Of a stretch of 64,000 nt of DNA, positions 41,590-52,898 are shown in pieces. How positions within the stretch are numbered: the first letter of the stretch is position 1; each line of letters begins with the position of its first letter. The notes beneath the pieces were generated by a model. The model searched no databases. It was not told the DNA's origin and saw nothing but the letters and a program-made list of their open reading frames with translations. A program made the position numbers and the translations under genes. The DNA is from Rhynchopus euleeides (lineage: Eukaryota; Euglenozoa; Diplonemea; Diplonemida; Diplonemidae), in assembly GCA_963210315.1 (NCBI GenBank), contig OY723303.1, forward strand, positions 1,240,001-1,304,000, read 5' to 3'.

Positions 41590-44310
41590 ATGGAGGCTGT
41601 GCCCGATGAGGGCTCGCCGGAACACGACCAATTTTTCGATTCATTCCTCTTCGGCGACCCCCCTGCGGAAGCCCCGATCCCGGTTCGGCACGCGCAGCTG
41701 CTCCGGAGCAAGCAACCTCTCAGAAGCAGCCCGGCTGGCCAGCAGCAGCAGCAGAGTGACGATGCCCTCGATGGGATTGAGGATCGGGCGGAGGGCAGCA
41801 GAAATAGCATTCTGGACCAGATCTTGCTGGGTGGGTCGATCCCCATGGTAGAGCCTGAGCAGCAGCAGCAACAGCAGCCCGGGCGCCACCACACAGACCC
41901 TCTGGCGGACAGCCCCAGCCCCACCGCAGCTCCCGCCGGGAACCCTGCAGTGCCAGCACCGGAGCCAACACCCACCAGCAAGCCACCGCCCCGCCAGGCA
42001 GGGGCAGCTGCCTCTGATGCTGTGTCTGCATCTCTCTCTGCAGCGTCGGCGGGAAGCGCCGGGCGCCCTCCCGAAGGATCCCAGGAGGTGCTCCAGCCGG
42101 CCGATGCATCGCAACCCTCCGAGGTGAATACACTGTTGGCATCACCTCCACCACCACAGACGTCTTCATCCTCATCCACCTCCACCTCCACTTCTTCGTC
42201 GTCTTCATCCTCATCTTCGTCTTCTTCTTCCTCCCCCACCACAGCATCCACATCATCGCGAGCTGCCGCATTGGCTAACGCACCCCCTCTGGTTGAAGCG
42301 GTCCGCTTCTCCGCGATGCAGGATCGGCTCCCATTACTTGGCCGGGCAGCCAGCAGCCCCGCCGGGCTGCGGGTCCACCCCCAATCCCCCCTGCAGGACG
42401 CAGGCGGCAGGCAGGCCTCTGCGGGCCTGCTGGCCTCCCCCTCGGCATCTGCGGGGCCCTCGATGCGCGGGTCGTCGCGCTTCAACTCCGGGGGGCGGAT
42501 CCACTCCTGCGACATGCTGGAGGCGCTGTGGTGGGGCGACAGGGGCGAGGGGGCAGCGGCTGCCGCGGCTGCGCCTGAGCCGGGCGACGCGGAGGGGAGC
42601 ATCGCGCGGCGGGAGTCGCTCGAGCTGCAGACCCCGTCGTCTGCGATGTGCGCTGCGGAGGCTGCTGCGCAGCACGCGGAATGCGCTGTCTGCTTCGAAG
42701 CCCTCTGCGAGGGACAGTGCGTCGTCTTCACAAACCCTGCACGCAACAGGGTGTGCCGCCACTACTTCCATGAGGGCTGCGTGCGGGACCTCCGCCCCGA
42801 CAACCAAGACATCTTCCGCTGCCCTCTCTGCCGCACGCCCTTCTCCATCATCTGGAGAATGCCAGACCCACGCGTTGACCCCAAAGAGTGGTTCCGCCTC
42901 TCCTCCGCGAGAGTCTCCGGCACGCTCAGCAGGGCCGAGGTGAGGGATGTTCTCCTTGCAACTGTCAACACCGACGAGCATCTCCTGGAGTCTGTCCTCG
43001 ACAATAAGTGGGACGACTGGGACAGGGCGGGGACCGGGTTTATCGAGTGGGGCACTGCGGATGGCCTCCTCGAGTTTGTCCGGATGAACCTTCCCGGGAG
43101 GCGGCAGCAGCCCCCGCCGGATCTCATGAGGGATCGGGGTGCCTGGTTTGAGTTCTTCGACACGGATGCGAAGGGGCATCTCAGCGAGGGGAGGATCAGC
43201 CGCGGGATTGTCAAAACCTACACCCAGGGGGGCGACAGCAGCGCCGTGGTGGAGGTCGCTGCGATGGTGCGTGAGATTTTTGAGATCTTCGCAACCCACT
43301 CCGGGGGGCAGGAGAAGGGCGGTGCATCTGCCACCACCACCGCTGCCGCCTCCTCCTCCAGCAGCCCGCAGCGCGCCCCGCCTGCGCCCTGCATGTCGAA
43401 GGAAGATTTTATGAAGGAGGATGGCCTTGCCGATGCCATCATCGCCGCCCTGATGCACTCCGGAGCAGCCCTCCACACCGCCCAGGAGGCACAGGACAAG
43501 GCATTTGCCGAGCAGCTGCAGGAGACTATCAACGGGCCTGAGGGCAATCCGGAGGTGCTCTCCGTGGCACCGTGGGAGTGTGGGGACTGCACCTTTGTCA
43601 ACCCAAGCACCTCGACGCAGTGTGAGATGTGCCAGGCGCAGCGCCCCAAGCGGAGACTGTCTGGCGACGGCGGCGTCGACTGTGGGGCGGAGGACGGAGC
43701 GGATGGTGATGCAACCACCACCCAAGGGGCTGCCGAAGGCAGCACGGCGGTTCCGACACCGCCAGACGCCCCCCTTGCTTCCGCTGGGGCGGATGCAGGT
43801 GGTGGTGGTGGTGACACGGAGTCTGCCCCGCAGGGTTGGAGCTGCCGGGTCTGCACCTTTGTCAACGAGAGGCCTACGGCGAGGGTGTGTGAAATGTGTG
43901 GAGCGGGGAAGGGGGTGGTGATGCAGCAGCAGCAGCAGCGGCAGCAGGCGCAGGCGCAGGTGCAGCGGGCGCCGGTGGTGCGGCGTGGCGGAGGGGCTGT
44001 GCCGCGGTCGAGGCGGAGCTCCCAGGCTGCGCCCTACCCAGCGCAGCTTGCTGCGGTGGCGCGCCAGCCCCAGCCGGCTGCCCCCGCAGCAGCGGCTGCG
44101 ACCCCGCAACCCCGCTGGGAGCCCGACACCGACTCCACGACCTGCCGCTCCTGCGATACGGCGTTCTCCTTCTTCCTGAGGCGGCACCACTGCCGTGGGT
44201 GTGGGCGGCTGTACTGCAGCGCCTGTGCTCCGATACGCAGGGCAAACCGCCCCCCGCACAGGGAGGAACGGCTCTGCAACAGCTGCCTTGAAAGCAGAAA
44301 TGCCAGCTGA
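41590..44310 (+). CDS. RING / EF-hand-like / RanBP2 zinc finger / FYVE protein
   Basis: This 906-residue single exon opens with a low-complexity Gln/Pro/Ser-rich third (1-360, with a long Ser run near 198-217). A RING finger (364-418) shows ECAVCFEAL, HYFHEGC and CPLCRTPF, so E3 ubiquitin ligase activity is likely. Two EF-hand-like loops follow (DWDRAGTGFIEW near 478, DTDAKGHLSEGR near 523), possibly not both binding calcium. Two RanBP2-type zinc fingers (WECGDCTFVN...CEMC at 663-685, WSCRVCTFVN...CEMC at 750-773) typically bind ubiquitin or RNA. The C-terminal FYVE domain (843-902) has WEPDTD, RRHHCRGCG and LCNSC, predicting PI3P binding and endosomal membranes. The order implies ubiquitin handling on endosomes. 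Confidence 0.85.
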   Translation: MEAVPDEGSPEHDQFFDSFLFGDPPAEAPIPVRHAQLLRSKQPLRSSPAGQQQQQSDDALDGIEDRAEGSRNSILDQILLGGSIPMVEPEQQQQQQPGRHHTDPLADSPSPTAAPAGNPAVPAPEPTPTSKPPPRQAGAAASDAVSASLSAASAGSAGRPPEGSQEVLQPADASQPSEVNTLLASPPPPQTSSSSSTSTSTSSSSSSSSSSSSSSPTTASTSSRAAALANAPPLVEAVRFSAMQDRLPLLGRAASSPAGLRVHPQSPLQDAGGRQASAGLLASPSASAGPSMRGSSRFNSGGRIHSCDMLEALWWGDRGEGAAAAAAAPEPGDAEGSIARRESLELQTPSSAMCAAEAAAQHAECAVCFEALCEGQCVVFTNPARNRVCRHYFHEGCVRDLRPDNQDIFRCPLCRTPFSIIWRMPDPRVDPKEWFRLSSARVSGTLSRAEVRDVLLATVNTDEHLLESVLDNKWDDWDRAGTGFIEWGTADGLLEFVRMNLPGRRQQPPPDLMRDRGAWFEFFDTDAKGHLSEGRISRGIVKTYTQGGDSSAVVEVAAMVREIFEIFATHSGGQEKGGASATTTAAASSSSSPQRAPPAPCMSKEDFMKEDGLADAIIAALMHSGAALHTAQEAQDKAFAEQLQETINGPEGNPEVLSVAPWECGDCTFVNPSTSTQCEMCQAQRPKRRLSGDGGVDCGAEDGADGDATTTQGAAEGSTAVPTPPDAPLASAGADAGGGGGDTESAPQGWSCRVCTFVNERPTARVCEMCGAGKGVVMQQQQQRQQAQAQVQRAPVVRRGGGAVPRSRRSSQAAPYPAQLAAVARQPQPAAPAAAAATPQPRWEPDTDSTTCRSCDTAFSFFLRRHHCRGCGRLYCSACAPIRRANRPPHREERLCNSCLESRNAS

Positions 44311-46266
44311 AACGTGTGAAAGGTTCGGGATAGGGGTACCTTTTGGTCGGAGGGGAGGGGGTGGTGGTGGCAGAGAGCGTGCGCCTCTGTGGCTACTCTG
44401 TGACAAAAGAGGAGGAAAAGGTTGCGCCTCTGCGTAGCCTCTGTATATTTTTTTGGGAGGGAGGGGTGGGGGTGAGTGGGCAAAGCAATACCTAGGCCGC
44501 CAGCTCCCCGCCTCTCTCTCTCTCTTCTCACTGTTCCTTCAGCACGCGTGGTCAAGCTACCCCTTTTTCGGGGGGTTTAGTGAAAAGGGCAGATCCAGGG
44601 CCCGCCCCCGCTCTAGCTGCCGCTCCAGACTACTGATCTGGTGTGGGTAGGGTCCGTCGTACTGGGTATTCGGGGCTGGGGGTTTCAACGTATGCCGTCT
44701 GATCGTGGCGTGTTTGCAGGGGGTTGTGGTACGTTTGCCTACCCTGGAGCACCAACGTTTAGTTTTAGAGGGGGGTGCAGGCGCGTGGAGATCACTCAAT
44801 CAAGAGCAAAGTGTTGGGTATGCTCTACACTCCTCCGAGATTCATGTGGGTGTGTGTCGGGGGGAGGAGAGGGGAGGGAGGGAGGGTGGGTAGGTCTGCT
44901 GCCGCGATATATACCCAAATTGAAGCACTGTTCTAAACTTCTTTGGTTTTTTGTCATGGCACCATTGTCCTTTTTTGCTGGCAGATTGTGAGCCTTATGT
45001 TGGCGTTTGTGCGGCGCCGTGCCTTCAGTTGTGTGTTGGGATCTGTCTGACTCGGCTACTCTCCGTAGCGATTCTGGCCTCTAAGATCAAAAATTCTCCT
45101 TTGTACATCAACAGGCTTCTGTCTTGTCCAGGGCTTGGGGTGCCTGGCGTGTGGAGACTGTCTGAACGTCTCCATCCGCAGTAGCAGGATTTGGTGATTA
45201 TGTGATGGTGATACTTTTCCTTTACAGTTGCATGCCCAGCAAGGGGGTGTCGTGCCAAAACAGCGTGTGATTTGTGTCTGCACAGCCAGCAAGAGAATCG
45301 TAAATAAAATGAAGCCGAAACGGCGGCCCATCTCACTGAGGGGCTGCTGGGAGCATGTCCAAAAATATCGTTCAAAATGTTCAGAAGGAAGAGCCAACCA
45401 GATGCCCCTCTCTGTGTGGTTGTGATTATTTTATGATAGTTCGGTGCGACCCAACTCGGGGAAATTTTCTCTGTGTCCTTATGTTTTGCAGGAAGCCTTG
45501 CGACACCACCCCTCCATTCACACCACTCCACGAGTCCATCAGACTGGAGAGGGGGGGGTTGGAGTGCAGCCTTCCAGCAGCAGGATGTTTTTTTTCGGGC
45601 AGATATTCTTCTTGGCAGAATCTCAGAAGCCCCTGCCCTGATCGGACACACAAAGTTCTTTCTCCCCCTCCCCCCCCTTCTCCCCCATATCCCAATATTC
45701 CCCAATGATTCGTCCATGTGTTTCGTGTCCGGGCATCAGGTTGGCCCGACGGGGCAAGGGGGTGGGGGGGACTCAGAGTGACTTTTGTATTGTTCTGTGA
45801 AGGCAGGCCGGGGTCCGATCTCAGTTCTGGAGGGATCCCGGTGCCACCGGTGGCCTTAGCACCAGGCTGCTGCACAGGCTAGATACAGGCCAGTGGTCAG
45901 TTTCTAACAAATGAAGCATGCTCTGGTGATAAGGCGAGTGTATCGCCTCCCCGAATGTGCCTACACGCTCTTCGGCTGTCGATATGTGATGTGTTCCTGA
46001 TTCACAGCCACAGCATGCGCTCCGTTGTGAGTTGACGTGGCTGGCAGGCTGATGCAGTCTCCCCGGAGTAGGAAGAGAGGACCCCAGTCCCACAGTGTTG
46101 TACCCCATCTGCCGAGGTCTTGGATGGTCAATGGGAGCCGTCGCTCAGCAGTGCGGATTAGTGAGCCGCCTCACAAAAGAGGGGACAAGACTGACACAGT
46201 TTGGCACACAGCAAAGGCCCCAATAGGTGATGGCCAGGGGGGTGAATATTTTTCACTGTTGTGGCA
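44311..46266. other. Intergenic, no gene recognised
   Basis: About 2 kb with only domain-free open frames, some G/C homopolymers and pyrimidine-rich tracts (45660-45690). A 230-codon minus-strand stretch at 45025-45717 has no conserved feature. Confidence 0.45.
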
Positions 46267-48123
46267 ATGCACCAATCACCCGGACCCCCACGCGCAGTTG
46301 AACCGGGCTCGACACAGACACAGCGCGTCCGCCAGATGGAGCAGCACATGATGGCGTCGCGCAAGCTGGGTGCCAGCGGGCGGGACTTCCTCAGCATGCT
46401 GGCGGTGCGTGCGCCGCAGCAGGAGCGGCTGCGTGAGGAGCTGCGTGTGGCGCAGCAGGAGGCACAGCGCCTGGAGGCGGAGGCGGGGGTGGCGCTGGGC
46501 GAGGCGGAGGCACGGCGGCAGGGGGTGGCGGAGGCGGTGCAGGAGCAGGCGCAGCTGCTGCAGCGGCTGGAGGACGTGAAGCTGGGGTACGCGGGGTACC
46601 AGCAGCACGCCGCGCGTGGGGCGGACGTGACGCAGCGGCTGCGGGCGCGGCAGGCAGACGCGGCGGCGGGGCGCAAGGCCTTCGTGCGGCGCATGGAGGG
46701 GACGAAGGCGGTGCTGCGGACCTGGGAGGGTGTGCACGCTCTGGAGGTGGCGGCGCAGGAGCACGTGCGGCAGTGCGCTGAGGCACAGGCGGAGGGGGTG
46801 CTGCAGGCCGTGTCGGTGTCGCTGGGGCGGCTGACGTGCGCGGAGCAGCTGGGCGCCAGCCGCGCGGCGTGTGAGGCGCACCTCGAGGCGGCGGCGGGGC
46901 GCTACGAGCCACTGCGCAACGAGTGGATGGCGGCACGCATGGCGAGCGAGGAGGCCCTGGTGGCGACACGTGTGCTGGAGGGGCGTGCTGACGAGGCGGG
47001 CCTGCGTGCGGAGGCGGTGGCGGCACGTGTGGCGGCGTGTGCGGATGAGGCGCAGCGCCTGGGCGCAGAGGCGGAGGCGCAGGAGGCGGGGCTGTGTGCG
47101 GCAGGCGCTGCTGTCGAGGCGGCGCAGGCACGTGTGGATGCCGCCACACAGGAGCTGGCACGCGAGCAGGCGGCGGCGGTGCAGGCGCGTGAGGCGGCTG
47201 CGCAGAGCACGGCTGCCGCACAGGCAGAGGTGGAGGCTGTGCAGCAGCAGCGTGCGCAGCTGGCCAACAGCGCCGAGGCTGCGGCACACGAGGCGGACCG
47301 CGCACAGGTGGCAGAGGCGGAGGAGGCACTGCAGCAGAAGCTGCTGCGCGTGCTGCTGACGGCCGAGATGCACGTGCAGCTTCGCATGCGTGCGGCGGCA
47401 GGCGAGCTGCGGTGCGTGGAGGTGGAGCACCAGGCCCACAGCCTGCAGGCGGAGCTGGACGCAGTGCAGGACGCACAGACGCAGGGGTCGCAGCGCGAGG
47501 GGCTGCTGCGCCAGCTGCTGGCGGTGGCACAGGCCGAGGCGGCTGCACGCGAAGGTGTGGCGGCGCAGTGGGAGGGTGGGCTTGCGGGGCTGGAGCGGTC
47601 TGCCAACACCGAGAACGGTGCCATCGCACGCCGTGACTTCTCACGCCGCCGGGAGCGCCTCGCCAGCCCGACACAGCCTGTGTCTGCTTCTGGCCATGTC
47701 GATGTCGATGCTGATCCTGCCACAGACGTTGTTGCTGATGGTGGCCGTGACATGCACCGTCACCGCGACCGCACCGAGAGCAGGCAGTCGCAGTCTCAGG
47801 CACTGCTGCAGCAGCTGCAGCAGCAGCAGCAGAACCGGCAGAAGCAGTCCCGCAAGCGCGACGAGAAGAACGGAAGCCACAGCCGGGACCCGCCCCGCAA
47901 GCGCACGCTGTCTGGGAACGCACAGCTGCCGCCCAGCAAGAGCCCGCGCCAGAGCCAGCCACGCCGCGACGCGTTTGACGGCCTCTTCTCCGCCTCCGCA
48001 CGGCGCCCTGACTCGGGCGGCGCACTCAGTGACATCAGCAGCCTCTTCCGCGAGACCCCGCACCAGCCGAAGGCAAACAACAAGTCCCTGACACGCAAGA
48101 CCAACGCCTTCGCAGGCCTCTGA
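46267..48123 (+). CDS. Ala/Glu/Gln-rich coiled-coil protein
   Basis: This 618-residue single exon begins at ATG 46267. It has a short Pro-rich start, then an almost continuous coiled coil (about 20-450) with heptads rich in Ala, Glu, Gln and Arg (for example QQERLREELRVAQQEAQRLE). A Gln-rich linker (about 500-530) follows, and then a basic, Ser/Pro-rich tail (530-618) with KSPRQSQPRRDAFDGLFSAS and a final LTRKTNAFAGL. No motor, kinase or ATPase motif is present. The structure fits a cytoskeletal or centrosomal/basal-body scaffold. The high GC of the codons (GAG/GCG) also makes antisense frames long; they are shadows. Confidence 0.7.
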   Translation: MHQSPGPPRAVEPGSTQTQRVRQMEQHMMASRKLGASGRDFLSMLAVRAPQQERLREELRVAQQEAQRLEAEAGVALGEAEARRQGVAEAVQEQAQLLQRLEDVKLGYAGYQQHAARGADVTQRLRARQADAAAGRKAFVRRMEGTKAVLRTWEGVHALEVAAQEHVRQCAEAQAEGVLQAVSVSLGRLTCAEQLGASRAACEAHLEAAAGRYEPLRNEWMAARMASEEALVATRVLEGRADEAGLRAEAVAARVAACADEAQRLGAEAEAQEAGLCAAGAAVEAAQARVDAATQELAREQAAAVQAREAAAQSTAAAQAEVEAVQQQRAQLANSAEAAAHEADRAQVAEAEEALQQKLLRVLLTAEMHVQLRMRAAAGELRCVEVEHQAHSLQAELDAVQDAQTQGSQREGLLRQLLAVAQAEAAAREGVAAQWEGGLAGLERSANTENGAIARRDFSRRRERLASPTQPVSASGHVDVDADPATDVVADGGRDMHRHRDRTESRQSQSQALLQQLQQQQQNRQKQSRKRDEKNGSHSRDPPRKRTLSGNAQLPPSKSPRQSQPRRDAFDGLFSASARRPDSGGALSDISSLFRETPHQPKANNKSLTRKTNAFAGL

Positions 48124-48394
48124 AGGCAGCACCACTCTCACTGCCTGCAGCCTGCTTGTGTCTGTGCCTCTGCTTCTGCCTGTGCCTGTGCCTGTGCCTC
48201 CCCCCACATGGCACACTCTCTCCCTTCTCAGAACTGCCGTCGGGTGGGCCTTCCGCACACCCCGGCAGGTTGCCCTTGATTCTCGCCTTCTCATCCCAGG
48301 CACCTCTCTAGTCTTGCCTGGATTTGCCCTTCTTTACACCACGCCGTAGAAGCACATGCAGATACACGCCCGACGGTGCACGCCCCCTCCCCAC

Positions 48395-49140
48395 ACCACA
48401 CCCCACACCCCTCCACTTCCACGTTGCTTCACCCATATATGGTTTGCTAGTTCGGTGGGCCAGCAGCAGGAGTTCTTTCTGGCTATCGATTGTCGGCCCC
48501 GATGACGCCTGTGACGCTGAAGCACTCAGCAGGTCGCTTTCGCCATTGGTGTTCGGGAGAGCCACGTCAAGAGCGCTGTGCAGCTCACGCAACTCACGCC
48601 ACGCTGCCTGCATCGCTGCCGCATTGTCAGCGACGACGCTGAAGACGCGCACCTGTCACATAGTATAGAGGAGTATTATGAGTGTGAGTAAATTGTGGTG
48701 TATCAAATGAGTTATACGAGACAGTACTTCAGAACAAACCTGTTCTTTGGCCAGCTCTTCGATACGAGTCTCTCGTTGCGGAGGGTCTCGGACGTGCACC
48801 TGCCGGTCATCTCGACGGTCTTGAGTTAGTACACCTCTTTGCCATTCGACAAGGCGAAACCTGTGAAGGATTGCCGCGCAGCTGTGGCACCGTCCAACAT
48901 CAGGTACGCATCAGAGCCGGCAAGTTGGCGCAGCAGCTCGGCTTTTGTATTCGCCGTCTTTGCCTTGATCCCTTTGTTCAGGCTAAACGGGTTGATGTTG
49001 GCGCCGGCCAGCTCTGCCCCCTTCGCAACCCAGAGGCGGGCCATGCTGTTGGAGCGGAGGCGGAAGGAATATATCTGCTTGAGGAAACACGCCAGGGCGT
49101 TTATCACCACGATCGTCACTGCTGATGTGGAAAAGTTTGA
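48395..49140 (-). pseudogene. Broken hAT (DUF659-type) transposase fragment
   Basis: On the minus strand one frame reads AYLMLDGATAARQSFTGFALSNGKEVY, then an in-frame TAA (48834-48836), then LKTVEMTGRCTSE. A later frame reads RIEELAKEQ, joins across a GT-AG intron (48653-48739; 87 bp) and continues VRVFSVVADNAAAMQAAWRELREL. These match the DUF659 region of hAT transposases, including the D of LDGAT and the second D of the ADN motif. The nonsense codon plus a +1 frame change mean it is non-functional. Both the BED-finger N-terminus and the hATC C-terminus are absent. It lies just upstream of the next host gene. Confidence 0.7.
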
Positions 49141-49311
49141 AAAATCATGCAAACCACTTCAACACTCTCGAACTTGTGAATCAACACCCCACGCACACAG
49201 GGCAACACACCCCAACGTGCACTGCAACCCAGCAAGCTTGCTGCGGTTGGGCAGCGTTGCTGCTGGGGGTCACTCCCCCACTGCTTGCTGTGCCGACTAC
49301 ACCTCCACACC

Positions 49312-52300
49312 ATGGCTGACGTAGCCCAGGCCCAGGCGCACCACATCAACCACTCTGCCCCGGTGCCGCACGACGAGAGGGCCGCCTCTGCTGTCCAACC
49401 GCAGCCCCCCAGCAGTGCGAACTGCGGCAGGCCCCCGCCCCGCCGCCCCCCGCAGCAACACAGCAGCACTGCGGCATGCAGCACCGCGCTGTGCGGCTTC
49501 TCAGACCCCGACTTCAAACTCCCACCCCTCGTGGAAACCGCCCCTGCGGGGCAACGGGGCGCGCATACCCGCGGGGGTTGCGTCGGCAGCACCACCGCCA
49601 AGCAGACCGCGCGTGACCAGAAGCGCCCAGCACCCCTGGTACAGCATGGAGGGTGGGCGCAGAGTGGCACCACCTCTCCACCACCACCTCAGGGAGCGCC
49701 CGTCTCCCCCGCCACTGGTCAGCCCTACCAGCTTCTGCAGGGTTATGTCCTATCGCGACGGAAGCACAGCACCACCGCGCAATACGGCAGCCCTGCGCCG
49801 CACTCAGGGCACACGCCGCTCGCTGAATGCTCCTCTCAAAACGACGTAGAGTTCGTGCAGAGGGCACGGCACACCCACATCTCTGGAGCCGGGCCCGGGT
49901 CTGGGTTTGATGCAATTCAAATGGCGTTGGTCTCCGCAGTGCAGTCGCTGGGTCGGGGGAGGGGCGGCAGCGACAGCCGCGAGGGGCCCTCGGAGCTGAG
50001 CATGGACGACGCGTGGAAGGTTCTCAGCGACAGGATCCAGGACGCGCTCTGCTTGGGGCACCGCCAGACGAGGCTGCAGGTGCTGGAGGCGGTGTGCGCC
50101 ACCTCTGTGGAGAAGCCTGAACCACTCTCGGGGCAGCGCACCCCAACAACCGCCGCCCCAGCTGCCACAGCTGCTGCAGCTCCCCTCTGCGCCCGCCTGG
50201 ACGCCCTTCTCGCCTTCTGCGCCACGCTGTCCCCCACCTTCGCACGCCTTGCGGATTGGCTCCGCACCTCGCTCCACTCCCAGCTCTTCTGCACCCCGCC
50301 TGTCATATCTCCGCTCACCCCCATCGAGTCACCCAGCGACCTGCAGGCCCTCAAAGAGCTTTATGACAGGCACAGGACATACCGTGATCTTGTTGGGGCA
50401 CGCCACCAGGGGGGAGATGCTCCAAAACTTCGTATATTCCGCACCATGCTGGAGGGGCACTCGCTCAACACACTGAAGACGTGTTTTGGGGGGTGGCGTG
50501 CTGTAGTGCAGTGGGAGAGGAAGGAGCAGCGGTATGAAAAGGCATTAGCCTCCAAGGCGAGGGAGCTGGAGTTGTGGAAGAGCCGCGCGAAGAGCGCGGA
50601 GCTGAAGGCCCAGACAATGGAGATTGGGTTCAAACACCAGCAGCTGCGGATGGCGGCGCAGCTGAAGGAGACGGGAGACAGCCTCACTGGGAAGGCGGAT
50701 CGAATGGCGTTGGAGATAGACGAGCTGAAGCTTGCCGTATTCCGCCTGGAGGCGAGCAAAGCCGAGCTCTCGCAGAGGCTCCGCGAATCGGATGACAAAC
50801 ACAGCGGGAGGGAGCGGGAGCTGCGGGCAGGCATGACGTCCCTCACATCAAACCTGGAAAGGTATATCCCTCACAGGGAGCCAGAGAGTCATCCCGCCCG
50901 GACAGAGCTGTTGAAGCTCATATCAGGGAGTGACAATATTGACGAGATTATGGACACGTGGATCAAGCAGCGCTGTGCAGGGCTGTGGGATACCGTCTCC
51001 GAGAATGAGGCGAACCTGACTCTGTTCGACTCGGAGGGGGTGGATCCATTCGCCAGCGGCATACTGAACCTGCCGCTGTCGACGAAGAGGAGCACGGAGG
51101 AGAAGGCTTTGACAGACGCGAAGGGCATACTGCTTGCGATACACACCCTCGCGCCCCGGAAGGTCACCCCGGTTGATATTGATGCCTGCGACACGGCGAC
51201 TGCAGCGATGGAGCTGCTGATGTCCGTCGGGGCTGGCATGGCGCTGCACCTCCCAATCGTTTCTCTGGAAGATTTCAAATCCCACTCCCCATTCCGCGTC
51301 GCCGCAGCGGCCGCCCTGGCAAAGGCTGTCCTCGATGTCGGGAGGAGCCAGCACTGGCTGGGCGCAGCCTTCCCCACCGGCGACACCCACCCTGGGAAGC
51401 CGACCCCAGCCTCCGCGCCCCTCTCCCTCCGCAACTACAGCGCCGACGCGGTGAGGGCGCGTGTCGCCACTTATGAGTCGACCTTCTCACGGAGACTCGA
51501 GCTTGCCGAGGGGATCGCTGGGCTTGATGCATCACTCGCTGATGCTGTCCTCTCCTCACTCGCCGAGGCTTCTGACAGTTTATCCGGGCCTGCTGGCGCA
51601 GGGGCGGCTGGGGGTCGCCCCGTTAGGGTATCTCTTGCAAGGGGTCCGCGTAAGCTGAGCGCGCCCGAGGCAGTGGATCCTCTGAAGCTCGCCGCGCGTG
51701 TCTCCGATGAGGACGAGCAGCAGAGGTGTGCCGGGATCCTGACGGTGCATCTGCCGACGCTGCGGGAGATTTTTGCACATTACAGCGTTGCCGACACGAT
51801 GGGGCGTCTGGAGGTGGCATCCTTCCTGAGAGACACCAAGCTGTGGGGCATGGATGGGGGGACTGTATCCGCACAGGCCGATCCGCACCGGAGGAAGAGC
51901 GTCCACCGCGTGCAGGTTGGGGTGTGGGTCGATCTGCTGCGGAAGCTGGACGTCGACGAGACAACGCAGCTGGATTTCGGAGGGTTCCTCAGCGTGCTGC
52001 CGCCTGCGGCGGAGATCGGGGTGAAGCCGATGCCCAGCCTCCCATCTGTGCAGCAGCATCGGCTGGAGACGCTGCTCGAGAGGCACGTCGTCCCCAATGT
52101 GTACAGCTCCTCCCTGGACTACCTCCTGGAGGTGTTGGGAGATGCCTCTGTCGAGCGTGTGTTCGAGTCCTACAAAGTGTATCTCTCAAAGGTGTTCACC
52201 CGGTATTCCACAGCATTGCATGCCGCCCCAAGCGTTGCCGATGTGCAGGCGGGTGCGCAGAGTGCCGCCTCAGGGAGGTTGATGTCGATGCGGAAGAAGT

Positions 52301-52898
52301 CCACCCTGCAGCTGCAGTATGCCCGCGTGTCGCTGCAGGGGTTCCGGAAGCTCTCAGATGACCTCAAGCTGATCGACGAGTCCTTCACGCACATCGCGCT
52401 GCAGCAGGCATTCCACCGCCTGTTGGAGGATGGGAAGGACGGGCTCAAATACTCTGAGTATCTCGCGTTGTTCGCGGTGATCAGCCACTACAAATGCCCG
52501 TCGCCCTTCATCCCAGTCAACCAGAAGGTGCAGCGCTTGCTTTCGCAGTGCGTCGCTCGCATGGGGCAGGAGAACAGAAAGAGGTATGTGGTGTGGGGGG
52601 GGCAGCACAGGGGGTGGCGGCGGTGGTCCTGCGATGTGCTATGCTGGACTGTATTGGCAGGTTATTGAGGGGGGTGGGGTGGGGTTGGGGCTGCCTGCCA
52701 CCTGCCTGTGTGATTAGTACGCCAGGGAGGGATAGGTGTTGTTTTTGGAAGAGAATTTGGCTGGATTTTGGGGAAAATAAGGTAACAGGACTCGTGGCAT
52801 CATTTTGCCATTTTGGGTACCAGGCACCGTTTGTATCAATGAAGAAGGCAGCTTTCCACTACATACGACCACACAGGGACTCAAGGATGAGCCGCTAG
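49312..52898 (+). CDS. Coiled-coil protein with C-terminal EF-hand-like region (two exons)
   Basis: Exons 49312-52583 and 52877-52898 join in phase 2 across a 293-bp intron (GTATGT...CCACACAG), giving 1,097 residues and the tail RKRDSRMSR. The start is the ATG at 49312; an upstream TTG frame was rejected. The first third is Pro/Ser/Ala-rich. A single Sfi1-like segment (LNTLKTCFGGWRAVVQW, near 395) leads into a coiled coil (about 405-520). Later parts are helical with EF-hand-like segments: MGRLEVASFLRDTKLWG near 830, LDVDETTQLDFGGFL near 883, and DGKDGLKYSEYLALF near 1045. This layout is typical of ciliary or centrosomal structural proteins, but I do not recognise a named orthologue. Confidence 0.7.
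52584..52876 (+). other. Intron before a 22-nt terminal exon
   Basis: A GTATGT donor and an AG acceptor (52875-52876) join codon AG/G in phase. Without splicing the frame runs 28 residues into G-rich DNA and stops at 52668. Confidence 0.65.

Noticed and set aside
42334-44406. 690-codon minus-strand frame
   Set aside because: Antisense of the RING/FYVE gene, without domains.
46391-48025. 544-codon Pro/Ala-rich minus-strand frame
   Set aside because: Antisense of the coiled-coil gene; Pro-rich content mirrors GCG/GAG codons on the coding strand.
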